NCBI RefSeq assembly: GCF_042649925.1
Contig: NZ_JBHSAF010000015.1
Span: 186,001 to 250,000 of the forward strand
Length of the DNA: 64,000 nt
Source of the DNA: Pseudaeromonas sharmana
Lineage (GTDB): Bacteria; Pseudomonadota; Gammaproteobacteria; Enterobacterales; Aeromonadaceae
Direction of reading: 5' to 3'
Shown: positions 31,759-40,729 of the stretch, one piece after another
Position numbering within the stretch: position 1 is the first letter of the stretch
Layout of the letters: the number at the start of each line of letters is the position of its first letter
Position numbers and translations under genes: made by a program
Notes under the pieces: generated by a model
What the model was told of the DNA's origin: nothing
The model's input: only the letters and a program-made list of their open reading frames with translations
Databases searched by the model: none

Positions 31759-33231
31759 ATGAAAAATGCATTTGCAAACCTGCAAAAAGTAGGTAAGTCG
31801 CTGATGCTGCCAGTCTCCGTACTGCCGGTTGCAGGTATCCTGCTCGGCGTCGGTGCTGCCAAGTTCAGCTGGCTGCCAGCCATCGTTTCTCAAATCATGG
31901 AACAAGCCGGTGGTGCCGTTTTCGGCAACATGGCCCTGATCTTCGCTATCGGTGTGGCCTTGGGCTTCACCAATAACGATGGTGTTTCCGCTCTGGCCGC
32001 AACCGTTGGTTACGCCATCCTGACTAAGACTCTGACTGTTGTTGCTCCGGTTGTTGCGGGTCTGGACCCGGCTGCAGCCGACTATGCTGCACAAGTCGCC
32101 AAGGTGTCTGAAGTAGGCGTGCTCGGTGGTATCGTCGCCGGTGGTATCGCTGCCTACATGTTCAACCGCTTCTTCCGCATCCAGTTGCCGGACTACCTCG
32201 GCTTCTTCGCGGGCAAGCGCTTTGTGCCGATCATCACCGGTTTTGCCGCTATCCTGGCCGGTGTTGTAATGGCCTTCGTATGGCCGCCGGTTGGCGCTGC
32301 CATCCAGGCGTTCTCTAACTGGGCTGCTTATCAAAACCCGGAACTGGCGTTCGGTATCTACGGTATCGTAGAACGTGCGCTGATTCCGTTCGGTCTGCAC
32401 CACATCTGGAACGTACCGTTCTTCTTCCAAGCTGGTGATTGCGTCAATGCCGCTGGTCAAGAACTGCACGGCATCCTGACCTGCTACCAATCTGCTACTG
32501 AAGCTTCACGTACTGCAGATAACAGCTACTTCGGTCAGCTGGCTGGTGGTTACATGTTCAAGATGTACGGTCTGCCTGCTGCTGCCATCGCTATGTGGCA
32601 CGCTGCCAAGCCGGAAAACCGCGCCAAGGTTGGTGGTATCATGGTCTCTGCGGCCCTGACCTCCTTCCTGACTGGTATCACCGAACCGATCGAATTCTCC
32701 TTCCTGTTCGTTGCTCCGGTTCTGTACGCAATCCACGCACTGCTGGCTGGTTCTGCCTTCGTTGTAACCAACATGCTGGGCATGGTACATGGTACCTCCT
32801 TCTCCCACGGTCTGATCGACTTCGTCGTGCTGTCAGCTAACTCTCACAAGTTCTGGCTGTTCCCGGTTGTCGGTCTGTGCTATGCCGCAATCTACTACAC
32901 CGTGTTCCGCGTAGTGATCGCCGCCATGGATCTGAAGACCCCGGGCCGTGAAGACGAAGTGGCTGAAGAAACTGTTGCTGACATGGCTGAGCATTACATG
33001 GCCGAGCAACTGGTTGGCGCCTTCGGTGGTAAGGACAACATCTCTTCTCTGGACGCGTGCATCACCCGTCTGCGCGTTGGCGTCAAGGATGTTGCCAAGG
33101 TTGACCAAGCCAAGCTGAAGCAACTGGGTGCCGCGGGCGTTGTTGTCGCCGGCTCTGGTGTGCAGGCTATCTTCGGTACCAAGTCTGACAACCTGAAAAC
33201 CGATATGGATCAGTGGATCAAGGGTCACTAA
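31759..33231 (+). CDS. ptsG: PTS glucose-specific transporter EIICB-Glc
   Basis: The 490-residue inner-membrane permease takes up and phosphorylates glucose using EIIA-Glc. The N-terminal EIIC domain (about 1-385) has many hydrophobic segments and the sugar-binding GITEPIEFSFLFVAP motif. The C-terminal EIIB domain has the phosphorylated Cys at 434 in SLDACITRLR. I use the ATG at 31759, preceded by CCAGGAG; upstream in-frame codons are not conserved. Codons are highly biased, as for lamB and ribosomal genes. In enterics ptsG is controlled by CRP, Mlc and SgrS, but none of those sites is clear here. Confidence 0.96.
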   Translation: MKNAFANLQKVGKSLMLPVSVLPVAGILLGVGAAKFSWLPAIVSQIMEQAGGAVFGNMALIFAIGVALGFTNNDGVSALAATVGYAILTKTLTVVAPVVAGLDPAAADYAAQVAKVSEVGVLGGIVAGGIAAYMFNRFFRIQLPDYLGFFAGKRFVPIITGFAAILAGVVMAFVWPPVGAAIQAFSNWAAYQNPELAFGIYGIVERALIPFGLHHIWNVPFFFQAGDCVNAAGQELHGILTCYQSATEASRTADNSYFGQLAGGYMFKMYGLPAAAIAMWHAAKPENRAKVGGIMVSAALTSFLTGITEPIEFSFLFVAPVLYAIHALLAGSAFVVTNMLGMVHGTSFSHGLIDFVVLSANSHKFWLFPVVGLCYAAIYYTVFRVVIAAMDLKTPGREDEVAEETVADMAEHYMAEQLVGAFGGKDNISSLDACITRLRVGVKDVAKVDQAKLKQLGAAGVVVAGSGVQAIFGTKSDNLKTDMDQWIKGH

Positions 33232-33254
33232 TCCCCTGTTTCACTGATAAAAAG

Positions 33255-33280
33255 AAGGGAGGCTGCGGCCTCCCTTTTGT
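33255..33280 (+). terminator. Rho-independent terminator after ptsG
   Basis: AAGGGAGGC-TGCG-GCCTCCCTT followed by TTGTTTT, 23 bases after the ptsG stop. Confidence 0.88.
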
Positions 33281-33437
33281 TTTGCTGCCGCACGTCTTGC
33301 CGAGGCGAACAGGGGAGGGTGATCTCATCCGCTGTGACCGAGGCGAGCCGAGTGGTGCTCAAGCAGCTTGGACTCCCGCCTGTGCGGTGAGGGCCATTAC
33401 CGTAGAGTCGTGAGTCACTGCTGCCCCGAACGAGCAT
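33281..33437. other. Gene-free segment between two terminators
   Basis: A 157-bp GC-rich stretch lies between the ptsG terminator and the bidirectional dapD terminator. It has no supported reading frame. CGAGGCGA occurs twice (near 33300 and 33339). Because a strong terminator follows on the plus strand, a short RNA is possible, but no promoter stands out. Confidence 0.3.
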
Positions 33438-33467
33438 AAAAAAACCTCCCGCAAGGGAGGTTTTTTT
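33438..33467. terminator. Bidirectional terminator downstream of dapD
   Basis: AAAAAACCTCCC-GCAA-GGGAGGTTTTTTT has T runs on both strands. On the minus strand it ends dapD 34 bases after its stop codon; on the plus strand nothing known needs it. Confidence 0.88.
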
Positions 33468-33500
33468 GTTGTGCTAGCGCCGCGAGTGTCGGCTGGCGAA

Positions 33501-34328
33501 CTAGTCGTCGATGCTGCGCAGCAGGGCGTTGATACCGACCTTGGCGCGGGTCTTGGCGTCAACCTTCTTGACGATGACGGCGCAGTACAAGCTGTACTTA
33601 CCGCACTTGGATGGCAGTGAGCCGGAAACAACCACTGAGCCGGCAGGGACACGGCCATAGTGAATTTCACCGGTTTCACGATCATAAATCCGGGTTGATT
33701 GACCGATGAAGACGCCCATGGAGATGACAGAACCTTCTTCGACGATCACACCTTCAACCACTTCAGAGCGCGCGCCAATGAAGCAGTTGTCTTCGATGAT
33801 GGTCGGATTGGCCTGCAGCGGTTCGAGTACGCCGCCGATGCCGACGCCACCGGACAGGTGGACATTGGCGCCGATTTGCGCGCAGGAGCCGACGGTCACC
33901 CAGGTGTCAACCATGGTACCTTCACCGACATAACCACCGATGTTGACATAGGAAGGCATTAAAACGGCATTGCGGGAGATGTAGGCACCTTTACGCACGA
34001 TGGCATTCGGGACAACACGGATGGCTTCTTGCTTGAAGCGTTCCGGGGTGTAGTCGGCAAATTTCAGCGGGACCTTGTCATAGAAGTTGGTACCAGGCGC
34101 GGCCAGTTGCTGATTTTCATTGATGCGGAAATAGAGCAGCACGGCTTTCTTGACCCACTGGTGCACTACCCACTCGCCAGCAAGCTTCTCGGCCACGCGC
34201 AGTTGGCCTGCATCCAGCATTTCAATGGTTTGCTCGATAGCCTGACGGGTCAGGGCGTCCACAGAAACCGGGGTAATGGCCTCGCGGCGCTCATAAGCCT
34301 CTTCAATGAGGCGTTGTAACTCAGTCAT
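33501..34328 (-). CDS. dapD: 2,3,4,5-tetrahydropyridine-2,6-dicarboxylate N-succinyltransferase
   Basis: The 275-residue trimeric enzyme succinylates tetrahydrodipicolinate in the lysine and meso-diaminopimelate pathway. An N-terminal helical domain is followed by a left-handed beta-helix of hexapeptide repeats (AVLMPSYVNIGGYVGEGTMVDTW, then CAQIGANVHLSGGVGIGG), the catalytic region around Asp and Glu in the repeat area, and a typical C-terminus. AAGGGAGACAATC precedes the ATG. It is the last gene of the map-glnD-dapD group. Its product feeds the tripeptide recycled by Mpl. Confidence 0.97.
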   Translation of the reverse strand: MTELQRLIEEAYERREAITPVSVDALTRQAIEQTIEMLDAGQLRVAEKLAGEWVVHQWVKKAVLLYFRINENQQLAAPGTNFYDKVPLKFADYTPERFKQEAIRVVPNAIVRKGAYISRNAVLMPSYVNIGGYVGEGTMVDTWVTVGSCAQIGANVHLSGGVGIGGVLEPLQANPTIIEDNCFIGARSEVVEGVIVEEGSVISMGVFIGQSTRIYDRETGEIHYGRVPAGSVVVSGSLPSKCGKYSLYCAVIVKKVDAKTRAKVGINALLRSIDD

Positions 34329-34362
34329 GATTGTCTCCCTTCAAAAAACGGAATCCTTTTTA

Positions 34363-36990
34363 TCACATATCATCGTCGGGGTTTAACTCGGCGACTAATT
34401 TTTCTTCTAGTTGGTGTTCATCGATATCGCTCAACGGTGCACCTTGCGGCCGGCTCAGCGAGAAGAAGTCTTCAACGCGCTCGCCGATGGTTGTGATCTT
34501 GGCGGCATGCACTGTCAGGTCGCATTGCTGGAATACCGCGCCGATACGTGCCAGCAGACCTGGCCTATCCAACGCGGTTAGCTCGATTAAGGTATGTTTG
34601 CGATCGCCCTTGTTTGGCAAAAAGGTGATTCGGGTCGGAACGGAAAACTGGCGATGGCGCCGTGACAGCGGCCGCGGCTTGGGTAGCGGCATCGCCGGGT
34701 TGTTCAGGGCAATGGTCAGTCCTTTGCGCAGCGACGGCAAGCGCTCGGCATCGACAGGATCGCCATTGGGCTCCAGCACGACAAACGTATCCATGACATA
34801 GCCATCCTTTGAGGTCATGATTTGCGCGTCGTGAATGTTCAGCCCCTTGTGGCTGAGGATGGCCGCGACTGTGGCAAACAGATTCGACATGTCCCGACAA
34901 TAGATGAACAGTTCACTGCCTCCACGTGCAGCGTGCTGGCCGAAGAGCACTAGAGGTTCGCTCTTGTCGTGATGCAGAATATGCTGGGTATGCCAGGCGA
35001 TCTGCTCTGGCGTGTGGCGCAGGAAATAGTCCGCCTTGAAGTTTTGCCACAGCGTGTCAATGGCGTGCTCTGGTTGGGCGTTCGCGGCCAGGATCTCCTG
35101 GGCCTTGCGTTGGTTCTCGCGGATCTTCAATTTCAAATCAGGCGGATTTTCCAGGCCAAGACGCAGTGCCTTTTGCGTCGCGAAGTACAACTCGCGCAAC
35201 AGCGTGCCTTTCCAGTCATTCCACAAATTGTCGTTGGTGGCGCAGATATCGGCGACGGTCAAACAGTAGAGATAATCCAGATGCTGTTCATCACGAACTT
35301 TTTCGGCAAAGTCGTTGACCACATCCGGATCATAAATATCGCGCCGTTGTGCGGTAACGGAGAACAATAGATGCTGGCGTACCAGCCAGGCGACCAGACG
35401 GCTGTCGTAACGGTCAAGACCATGCAGTTGGCAGAAATAAAGCGCTTCACTGGCCCCCAGTTCGGAATGATCGCCGCCGCGTCCCTTGGCGATGTCGTGA
35501 AACAGCGCGGCTAGCAGCAGCAACTCCGCCTTGGGCAGGCGTTTGTGAACTTCACGGAAGAGGGGTTGTTCTCGCTCGTTTGTTGGCAACAGGAAGCGAT
35601 AGATATTCTTTAACAGGCGGTGGGTGTGCTCATCGACCGTATAGGCATGGAACATGTCGAACTGCATCTGACCGACAATCTGATTCCATTGTGGCAGGTA
35701 AGCGGCCAGGATGCCGTGCTCGTGCATCAGGGTGATTGGCAATCCCATGCCGTTGGGGTGGCGGATCAGCGCCATGAATTGCTGCCGGCATTCGGGCAGC
35801 TCCTGCAGCGAATAAATCAGGGTTCGGCGGGCCTCGCGCAACTGACGCAGGCAACCGGCAGCAATGCCGGTAATCTCGGGGTGGTCGGCGATCTGGATAA
35901 ACATGGTCAGCATCAAGACCGGCGAACGCAGAAACAGTTCTGCCTCGCGGGTATCAATCCGGTTACCTCTGAGGAGGAAATGTTCATCCAGCAGCAGTGT
36001 TTCCGTGCTCTGATTGCCGAGGATGGCTTCATCAAACAGCTGCAATAACATGCGATTCAACTCGGCGATGCGTCGCACCGTCTGATAGAAACGCTTCATC
36101 ATCTGTTCAATCGGCGCGTTGCCCTGCCCGGGGTAGCCCAACAACTCGGCAACCGCACGCTGTCGATCAAATAGCATGCGGTTGTCGTTTTTACCGATGG
36201 CTATGTGCAGGGCAAAGCGCAACCGCCACAGGAAATTCTGGCAGTCGAGCAGTTCGAGGTATTCACTGCGACTCAAAAAACCGTAACTCGTCATCTCATA
36301 CAGGGTCGTGGCGCCAAACTGGCGCCGAGCCACCCAGGCTAAGGTCTGGATATCGCGTAATCCGCCAGGGTTGCTTTTCAGATCGGGTTCGAGGAGATAG
36401 ACGGTGTCTTTGTACTGTTGGTGACGGGCTACCTGTTCATCGCGTTTGGCACGGAAGAAGTCGGCACTGGGCCAAAAACGCTCTGGTTGGATGGCATGAT
36501 TCAGATCGGCAAACGTCTGCACCGAACCCGTAATCAGTCGGCTCTCGATCAGGTTGGTGGCAATGGTAATGTCAGCGCGCCCTTGCTCTATGCACTCCTG
36601 TACAGAGCGGACGGCATGTCCCACCTCCAGACGGAGATCCCACAACAACGTCAGGTATTCGCCGATGGTTTCCCCTAGTGCAGCGGGCAGCGTTGTGTGG
36701 CTAAGGATCAGGATATCAATATCCGAATGAGGGTGTAGCTCGCCGCGGCCGTAGCCACCTACCGCCACCAAGGCCAGTTGTGGATGCTGATTCAGGCCAA
36801 ACTGCTCCCAACCCAAAATCAGCAATTGATCGATAAAACTGGAGCGGCTGGCAACCAGTTCCCCGACCGGTTGTCCGGCCAGAAACTGTTCGCGCAACCA
36901 CTCCTGGAAACGGGCCATCGCTTCGCGCCCGCCATTGATGTCCAGCCCATCCGTGGGAAGAAAAGAGGTCAGGGTGCCGTGCTGTTCCAT
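34363..36990 (-). CDS. glnD: Bifunctional PII uridylyltransferase/uridylyl-removing enzyme
   Basis: The 875-residue nitrogen sensor uridylylates PII (GlnB/GlnK) under nitrogen limitation and removes UMP when glutamine is high. The nucleotidyltransferase motif GGYGRGELHPHSDID is at residues 78-92. The HD hydrolase motif (LFHDIAKGRGGDHSELG) is near residue 500, and two C-terminal ACT domains (ELFIYCRDMSNLFATVAAIL and IELTALDRPGLLARIGAVF) sense glutamine. All catalytic motifs are intact. It lies 16 bases after map and 34 before dapD, the conserved order. Confidence 0.97.
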   Translation of the reverse strand: MEQHGTLTSFLPTDGLDINGGREAMARFQEWLREQFLAGQPVGELVASRSSFIDQLLILGWEQFGLNQHPQLALVAVGGYGRGELHPHSDIDILILSHTTLPAALGETIGEYLTLLWDLRLEVGHAVRSVQECIEQGRADITIATNLIESRLITGSVQTFADLNHAIQPERFWPSADFFRAKRDEQVARHQQYKDTVYLLEPDLKSNPGGLRDIQTLAWVARRQFGATTLYEMTSYGFLSRSEYLELLDCQNFLWRLRFALHIAIGKNDNRMLFDRQRAVAELLGYPGQGNAPIEQMMKRFYQTVRRIAELNRMLLQLFDEAILGNQSTETLLLDEHFLLRGNRIDTREAELFLRSPVLMLTMFIQIADHPEITGIAAGCLRQLREARRTLIYSLQELPECRQQFMALIRHPNGMGLPITLMHEHGILAAYLPQWNQIVGQMQFDMFHAYTVDEHTHRLLKNIYRFLLPTNEREQPLFREVHKRLPKAELLLLAALFHDIAKGRGGDHSELGASEALYFCQLHGLDRYDSRLVAWLVRQHLLFSVTAQRRDIYDPDVVNDFAEKVRDEQHLDYLYCLTVADICATNDNLWNDWKGTLLRELYFATQKALRLGLENPPDLKLKIRENQRKAQEILAANAQPEHAIDTLWQNFKADYFLRHTPEQIAWHTQHILHHDKSEPLVLFGQHAARGGSELFIYCRDMSNLFATVAAILSHKGLNIHDAQIMTSKDGYVMDTFVVLEPNGDPVDAERLPSLRKGLTIALNNPAMPLPKPRPLSRRHRQFSVPTRITFLPNKGDRKHTLIELTALDRPGLLARIGAVFQQCDLTVHAAKITTIGERVEDFFSLSRPQGAPLSDIDEHQLEEKLVAELNPDDDM

Positions 36991-37006
36991 GCGGGCTCCA
37001 TTGGCA

Positions 37007-37792
37007 TTATCCGTGAATATGACGTTCCAGCGTTTCGTCGTGGCGTAGTGTCAGCACTTCGCATCCTGTTTCGGTGACCAGCAGCATATGCTCGTATTGG
37101 GCAGAGGGCTGCTTGTCCTGGGTGGTCACTGTCCAGCCATCCTTGCGGTCGACCTTGCAACGCCAGGTCCCCGCATTCACCATCGGCTCAATGGTGAAGC
37201 ACATACCTGGCTTGAGGATCAGCTTCTGGCTGTTGCGGTAATGCAGTACCTGCGGTTCCTCATGGAAGCCCTTGCCGATGCCATGACCACAATAATCACG
37301 TACCACTGAAAAGCCGGCTTGTTCGACGAGCGGCTGAATGGTGGCACCAATTTCGCTCAGGCAGGCTCCCGGGCGAACTTTACGAATGGCGGCATACAGG
37401 CTCTCTTGAGCCACCTCGCACAACTTGCGATTGCGGGGTGTCGTCGCTCCAACAATGAACATCTGGGAAGTATCGCCGTGATAGCCATCTTTAATCACTG
37501 TGATATCGATGTTGATGATGTCACCGTCGCGCAATTTTTTGTGATTGGGGATGCCGTGGCAGACCACTTCGTTGACTGAAGTGCAGATCGACTTGGGAAA
37601 ACCGTGATAATTCAACGGGGCAGGAATTGCCTGCTGTTCGTTGACGATGAACTCATGGCAGCGCTGGTTAAGTTCTTCGGTGGTCACGCCCGCCTTGACG
37701 TGGGGGGCGATCATCTCCAGGACGTCGGCTGCAAGGCGGCCGGCAACACGCATCTTCTCGATTTCTTCTGCTGTTTTCAGAACGACGGACAT
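37007..37792 (-). CDS. map: Methionine aminopeptidase, type I
   Basis: The 261-residue cytoplasmic enzyme removes N-terminal Met from new proteins. The metal ligands are visible: two Asp in INIDITVIKDGYHGDTSQMF, His in GHGIGKGFHEEPQVLH, and Glu in FTIEPMVN and in SAQYEHMLLVTETG. It is divergent from rpsB, as in E. coli, with a 331-bp spacer containing both promoters and the rpsB leader. It starts the map-glnD-dapD run. Confidence 0.97.
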   Translation of the reverse strand: MSVVLKTAEEIEKMRVAGRLAADVLEMIAPHVKAGVTTEELNQRCHEFIVNEQQAIPAPLNYHGFPKSICTSVNEVVCHGIPNHKKLRDGDIINIDITVIKDGYHGDTSQMFIVGATTPRNRKLCEVAQESLYAAIRKVRPGACLSEIGATIQPLVEQAGFSVVRDYCGHGIGKGFHEEPQVLHYRNSQKLILKPGMCFTIEPMVNAGTWRCKVDRKDGWTVTTQDKQPSAQYEHMLLVTETGCEVLTLRHDETLERHIHG

Positions 37793-38049
37793 GGCTTGCT
37801 CTCGATGGATTATGCTGTCGTCGCCACGAGGAGAAGACAGCCGATAAACAGGAATGAGACGAAGCTTAAAGTGTACCGACTTGGCCGGTTTAGTTCCAGT
37901 TTGCTGATCCGGATCAAAAACCAGGATTCTATGGTTTAGCGCCCTGTTCTGAGGTGGCGCCGGAGGCCGCTTTGTGATATAAAGCGCGCCGAGTCATGCT
38001 CTGTCATGCTCAATTCACCTTAATCCTTTAAATAACACACACACATCGA

Positions 38050-38123
38050 CACGCGCTCCGGGGTGCCTGTATGGGTCGGACTTGCGGGATGTGTGGAGGC
38101 CTAACCCCAAGCAGAGGTTTAAA
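38050..38123 (+). ncRNA. rpsB 5' leader (t44-like / S2-responsive)
   Basis: The segment just before rpsB has the conserved features of the gammaproteobacterial rpsB leader: an ACGCGCTCCGGGGTGCC block, a variable hairpin region, and CTAACCCCAAGCAGAGGTTTAAA next to the ATG. GGGGT (38060-38064) can pair with ACCCC (38104-38108) as a pseudoknot closing around the ribosome site. Ribosomal protein S2 represses rpsB-tsf through this leader in E. coli. A TATAAA with a GC-rich discriminator near 37979-37990 may be the promoter, but its -35 is poor. Confidence 0.7.
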
Positions 38124-38852
38124 ATGGCAAAAGTTTCAATGCGCGACATGCTGCAAGCCGGCGTTCACTTCGGTCACCAAACCCGTTTCTGGAACCCCAA
38201 GATGAAGCCGTTCATCTTCGGTGCTCGCAACGGCGTTCACATCATCAACCTGGAAAAGACTGTTCCTATGTTTGATGATGCTCTGAACTTCGTTGGTAAC
38301 ATCGCTTCCAAGAAGGGCAAGATCCTGTTCGTTGGCACCAAGCGTGCTGCCTCTGAAGCCGTTAAGGAAGCTGCAAGCAGCTGCGATCAGTTCTACGTGA
38401 ACCATCGCTGGCTGGGCGGCATGCTGACCAACTGGAAGACCGTTCGTCAGTCCATCAAGCGTCTGAAAGATCTGGAAACCCAAGCCCAAGACGGTACCTT
38501 CGAAAAGCTGACCAAGAAAGAAGCGCTGATGCGCACTCGCGAAATGGAAAAGCTGGAGAAGAGCCTGGGCGGTATCAAGGACATGGGCGGCCTGCCGGAT
38601 GTTCTGTTCGTCGTCGATGCCGAACACGAGCACATTGCCATCAAGGAAGCCAACAACCTGGGTATCCCGGTTGTGTCTATCGTTGATACCAACTCCAACC
38701 CGGACGGCGTTGACTACATCATCCCGGGTAACGACGACGCTATCCGCGCGGTACAACTGTACCTGTCTGCGGTTGCCAGCGCTGTCAATGCCGCTCGTGA
38801 ACTGGACATCACCGTTCAGGCCGAGCAAGACGGTTTCGTTGAAGCCAACTAA
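38124..38852 (+). CDS. rpsB: 30S ribosomal protein S2
   Basis: The 242-residue protein of the small subunit starts MAKVSMRDMLQAGVHFGHQTRFWNP-type, the family's hallmark, and includes RWLGGMLTNWKT and GIPVVSIVDTNSNPDGVDY. I use the ATG at 38124 with CAGAGG upstream; the frame is open further back into the leader. Highly biased codons mark strong expression. It is co-transcribed with tsf through an attenuating hairpin. Confidence 0.98.
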   Translation: MAKVSMRDMLQAGVHFGHQTRFWNPKMKPFIFGARNGVHIINLEKTVPMFDDALNFVGNIASKKGKILFVGTKRAASEAVKEAASSCDQFYVNHRWLGGMLTNWKTVRQSIKRLKDLETQAQDGTFEKLTKKEALMRTREMEKLEKSLGGIKDMGGLPDVLFVVDAEHEHIAIKEANNLGIPVVSIVDTNSNPDGVDYIIPGNDDAIRAVQLYLSAVASAVNAARELDITVQAEQDGFVEAN

Positions 38853-38910
38853 TAAGGAAGGGACAGTTCGCTGTTCGATTTACCCTTATTAACCCGTTGT
38901 AATTGGTTAG

Positions 38911-38939
38911 CAGGGGTCCAATGAGACCCCTGTTTTTTT
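38911..38939 (+). terminator. Attenuator/terminator between rpsB and tsf
   Basis: CAGGGGTC-CAATGA-GACCCCTG followed by seven T. As in E. coli, it probably gives partial termination, so tsf is expressed below or in step with rpsB. Confidence 0.85.
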
Positions 38940-38970
38940 ATACAAAACACTCGGACCGAGGATAGAGGAC

Positions 38971-39849
38971 ATGTCAAACATTTCCGCCGCTCTGGTTAAA
39001 GAACTGCGCGAACGTACCGGCGCGGGCATGATGGATTGCAAAAAGGCCCTGACTGAAGCCAATGGTGATATCGAGCTGGCCATTGAGAACATGCGTAAGT
39101 CAGGTCAAGCCAAGGCTGCCAAGAAGGCTGGCCGTATCGCTGCTGAAGGTGTGATTCTGGCACGTGCCGAAGGCAACACCGCAGTGATGATCGAACTGAA
39201 CTGTGAAACTGACTTTGTTGCCAAGGATGTCGGTTTCCGTGCATTTGGTGACAAGGTGGTTGGTCTGGCTATTGCTAACAAGATCACCACGCTGGAAGAT
39301 CTGAAGGCTGCCGAGTACGAAAACGGCGAAAGCGTTGAAGTCACGCTGAACAACATGATCGCCAAGATTGGCGAAAACATGAACCTGCGTCGCATCATCG
39401 TCGTCGAAGGCGAGAACCTGGGTACCTACATTCACAGTGGCCGCATTGGTGTTATCACCAAGCTGCAAGGCGGTAACGCCGAGCTGGCAAAGGATCTGGC
39501 CATGCACGTTGCGGCTAACAACCCGCAATTCGTCAAGCCGGAAGACGTTTCTGCCGAAGTGGTGGCCAAGGAACGTGAGATCCAGGTTGAAATCGCCATT
39601 AACTCAGGCAAGCCGAAAGACATCGCCGAGAAGATGGTTGAAGGCCGCATGAAGAAGTTCACTGGCGAAATCTCTCTGACCGGTCAGCCGTTCGTCAAGG
39701 ATCCGTCAGTTCTGGTTGCCGACCTGCTGAAGAAGGAAGGTGCCGATGTTCTCGAGTTCGTTCGCTACGAAGTAGGTGAAGGTATCGAGAAGCAGGAAAC
39801 TGATTTCGCCGCCGAAGTTCAGGCGCAAATTGCTGCCATGAAGAACTGA
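38971..39849 (+). CDS. tsf: Elongation factor Ts
   Basis: The 292-residue guanine-nucleotide exchange factor recycles EF-Tu-GDP. The N-terminal UBA-like domain contains VKELRERTGAGMMDCKKAL and the core has the EF-Tu-contacting IELNCETDFVAKD. It ends AEVQAQIAAMKN. GAGGATAGAGGAC precedes the ATG. Codon bias is high, as in rpsB. It is followed by a hairpin and pyrH. Confidence 0.98.
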   Translation: MSNISAALVKELRERTGAGMMDCKKALTEANGDIELAIENMRKSGQAKAAKKAGRIAAEGVILARAEGNTAVMIELNCETDFVAKDVGFRAFGDKVVGLAIANKITTLEDLKAAEYENGESVEVTLNNMIAKIGENMNLRRIIVVEGENLGTYIHSGRIGVITKLQGGNAELAKDLAMHVAANNPQFVKPEDVSAEVVAKEREIQVEIAINSGKPKDIAEKMVEGRMKKFTGEISLTGQPFVKDPSVLVADLLKKEGADVLEFVRYEVGEGIEKQETDFAAEVQAQIAAMKN

Positions 39850-39880
39850 TACTGGGTTAAGATAAACCCGGCGCCAATCC

Positions 39881-39907
39881 AGACCGCGACCTATGTCGCG
39901 GTCTTTC
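39881..39907 (+). terminator. Hairpin between tsf and pyrH
   Basis: AGACCGCGAC-CTAT-GTCGCGGTCT (10-bp perfect stem) then TTCTAT, 19 bases before the pyrH ATG. The weak T tract suggests a partial terminator or processing site. Confidence 0.7.
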
Positions 39908-39925
39908 TATGACCAGGAAGAAAAG

Positions 39926-40660
39926 ATGAGTACCAATCCTAAAGCTGCTTACAGACGAATTCTGCTGAAACTCAGTGGTGAGGCTTTGCAAGGTGATGAA
40001 GGCTTCGGCATCGACCCGGCTGTGCTGGATCGCATGGCACAGGAGATCAAAGAGCTGGTAGAGCTTGGCGTACAAGTCGGTCTGGTCATCGGCGGAGGTA
40101 ACCTGTTCCGCGGTGCAGGACTGGCCAAGGCCGGCATGAACCGTGTGGTGGGTGATCACATGGGTATGCTGGCCACCGTGATGAATGGTCTGGCCATGCG
40201 GGATGCCCTGCATCGTGCCTATGTGAATGCGCGCCTGATGTCTGCGATCAGCCTGCAGGGGATCTGTGATTCCTACAGCTGGGCAGAAGGGATCAGCCAA
40301 TTGCGTGCCGGTAAAGTCGTGATTTTCGCGGCTGGTACCGGTAACCCGTTCTTCACCACTGATTCCGCGGCTTGCCTGCGCGGGATTGAAATCGAAGCCG
40401 ATTGTGTACTCAAGGCGACGAAGGTTGACGGTGTTTATTCAGATGACCCGGTGAAGAACCCGGATGCCGAACTCTATACCGAGCTCGATTACAGTGATGT
40501 CCTGGATAAAGAACTGAAGGTTATGGACCTGGCGGCTTTCACGCTGGCTCGCGATCACAATTTGCCGATCCGTGTATTCAATATGAACAAGCCTGGTGCC
40601 CTGCGTCGCGTTATCATGGGCGAGCAGGAAGGTACTCTGATTCATCACAAGAACAAGTAA
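39926..40660 (+). CDS. pyrH: UMP kinase
   Basis: The 244-residue hexameric enzyme phosphorylates UMP to UDP and is allosterically inhibited by UTP and activated by GTP. The N-terminal RRILLKLSGEALQG, VIGGGNLFRGAGLAKAGMNRVVGDHMGMLATVMNG and AAGTGNPFFTTDSAA are family signatures of the amino-acid-kinase fold. CAGGAAGAAAAG precedes the ATG at 39926; codons upstream are open but overlap the hairpin. It lies between tsf and frr, as in most bacteria. Confidence 0.97.
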   Translation: MSTNPKAAYRRILLKLSGEALQGDEGFGIDPAVLDRMAQEIKELVELGVQVGLVIGGGNLFRGAGLAKAGMNRVVGDHMGMLATVMNGLAMRDALHRAYVNARLMSAISLQGICDSYSWAEGISQLRAGKVVIFAAGTGNPFFTTDSAACLRGIEIEADCVLKATKVDGVYSDDPVKNPDAELYTELDYSDVLDKELKVMDLAAFTLARDHNLPIRVFNMNKPGALRRVIMGEQEGTLIHHKNK

Positions 40661-40729
40661 CGCATTCACATGTCAGGAGGGCGACGCTACTATTTGGCTC
40701 GCCACCCAAGAGCGAAGAAGGATGACAAG

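Noticed and set aside
31700..31765. SgrS pairing site at the ptsG ribosome site
   Set aside because: CCAGGAGCTCACTCT resembles the E. coli region only loosely, and no sgrS gene is in the window to test pairing.
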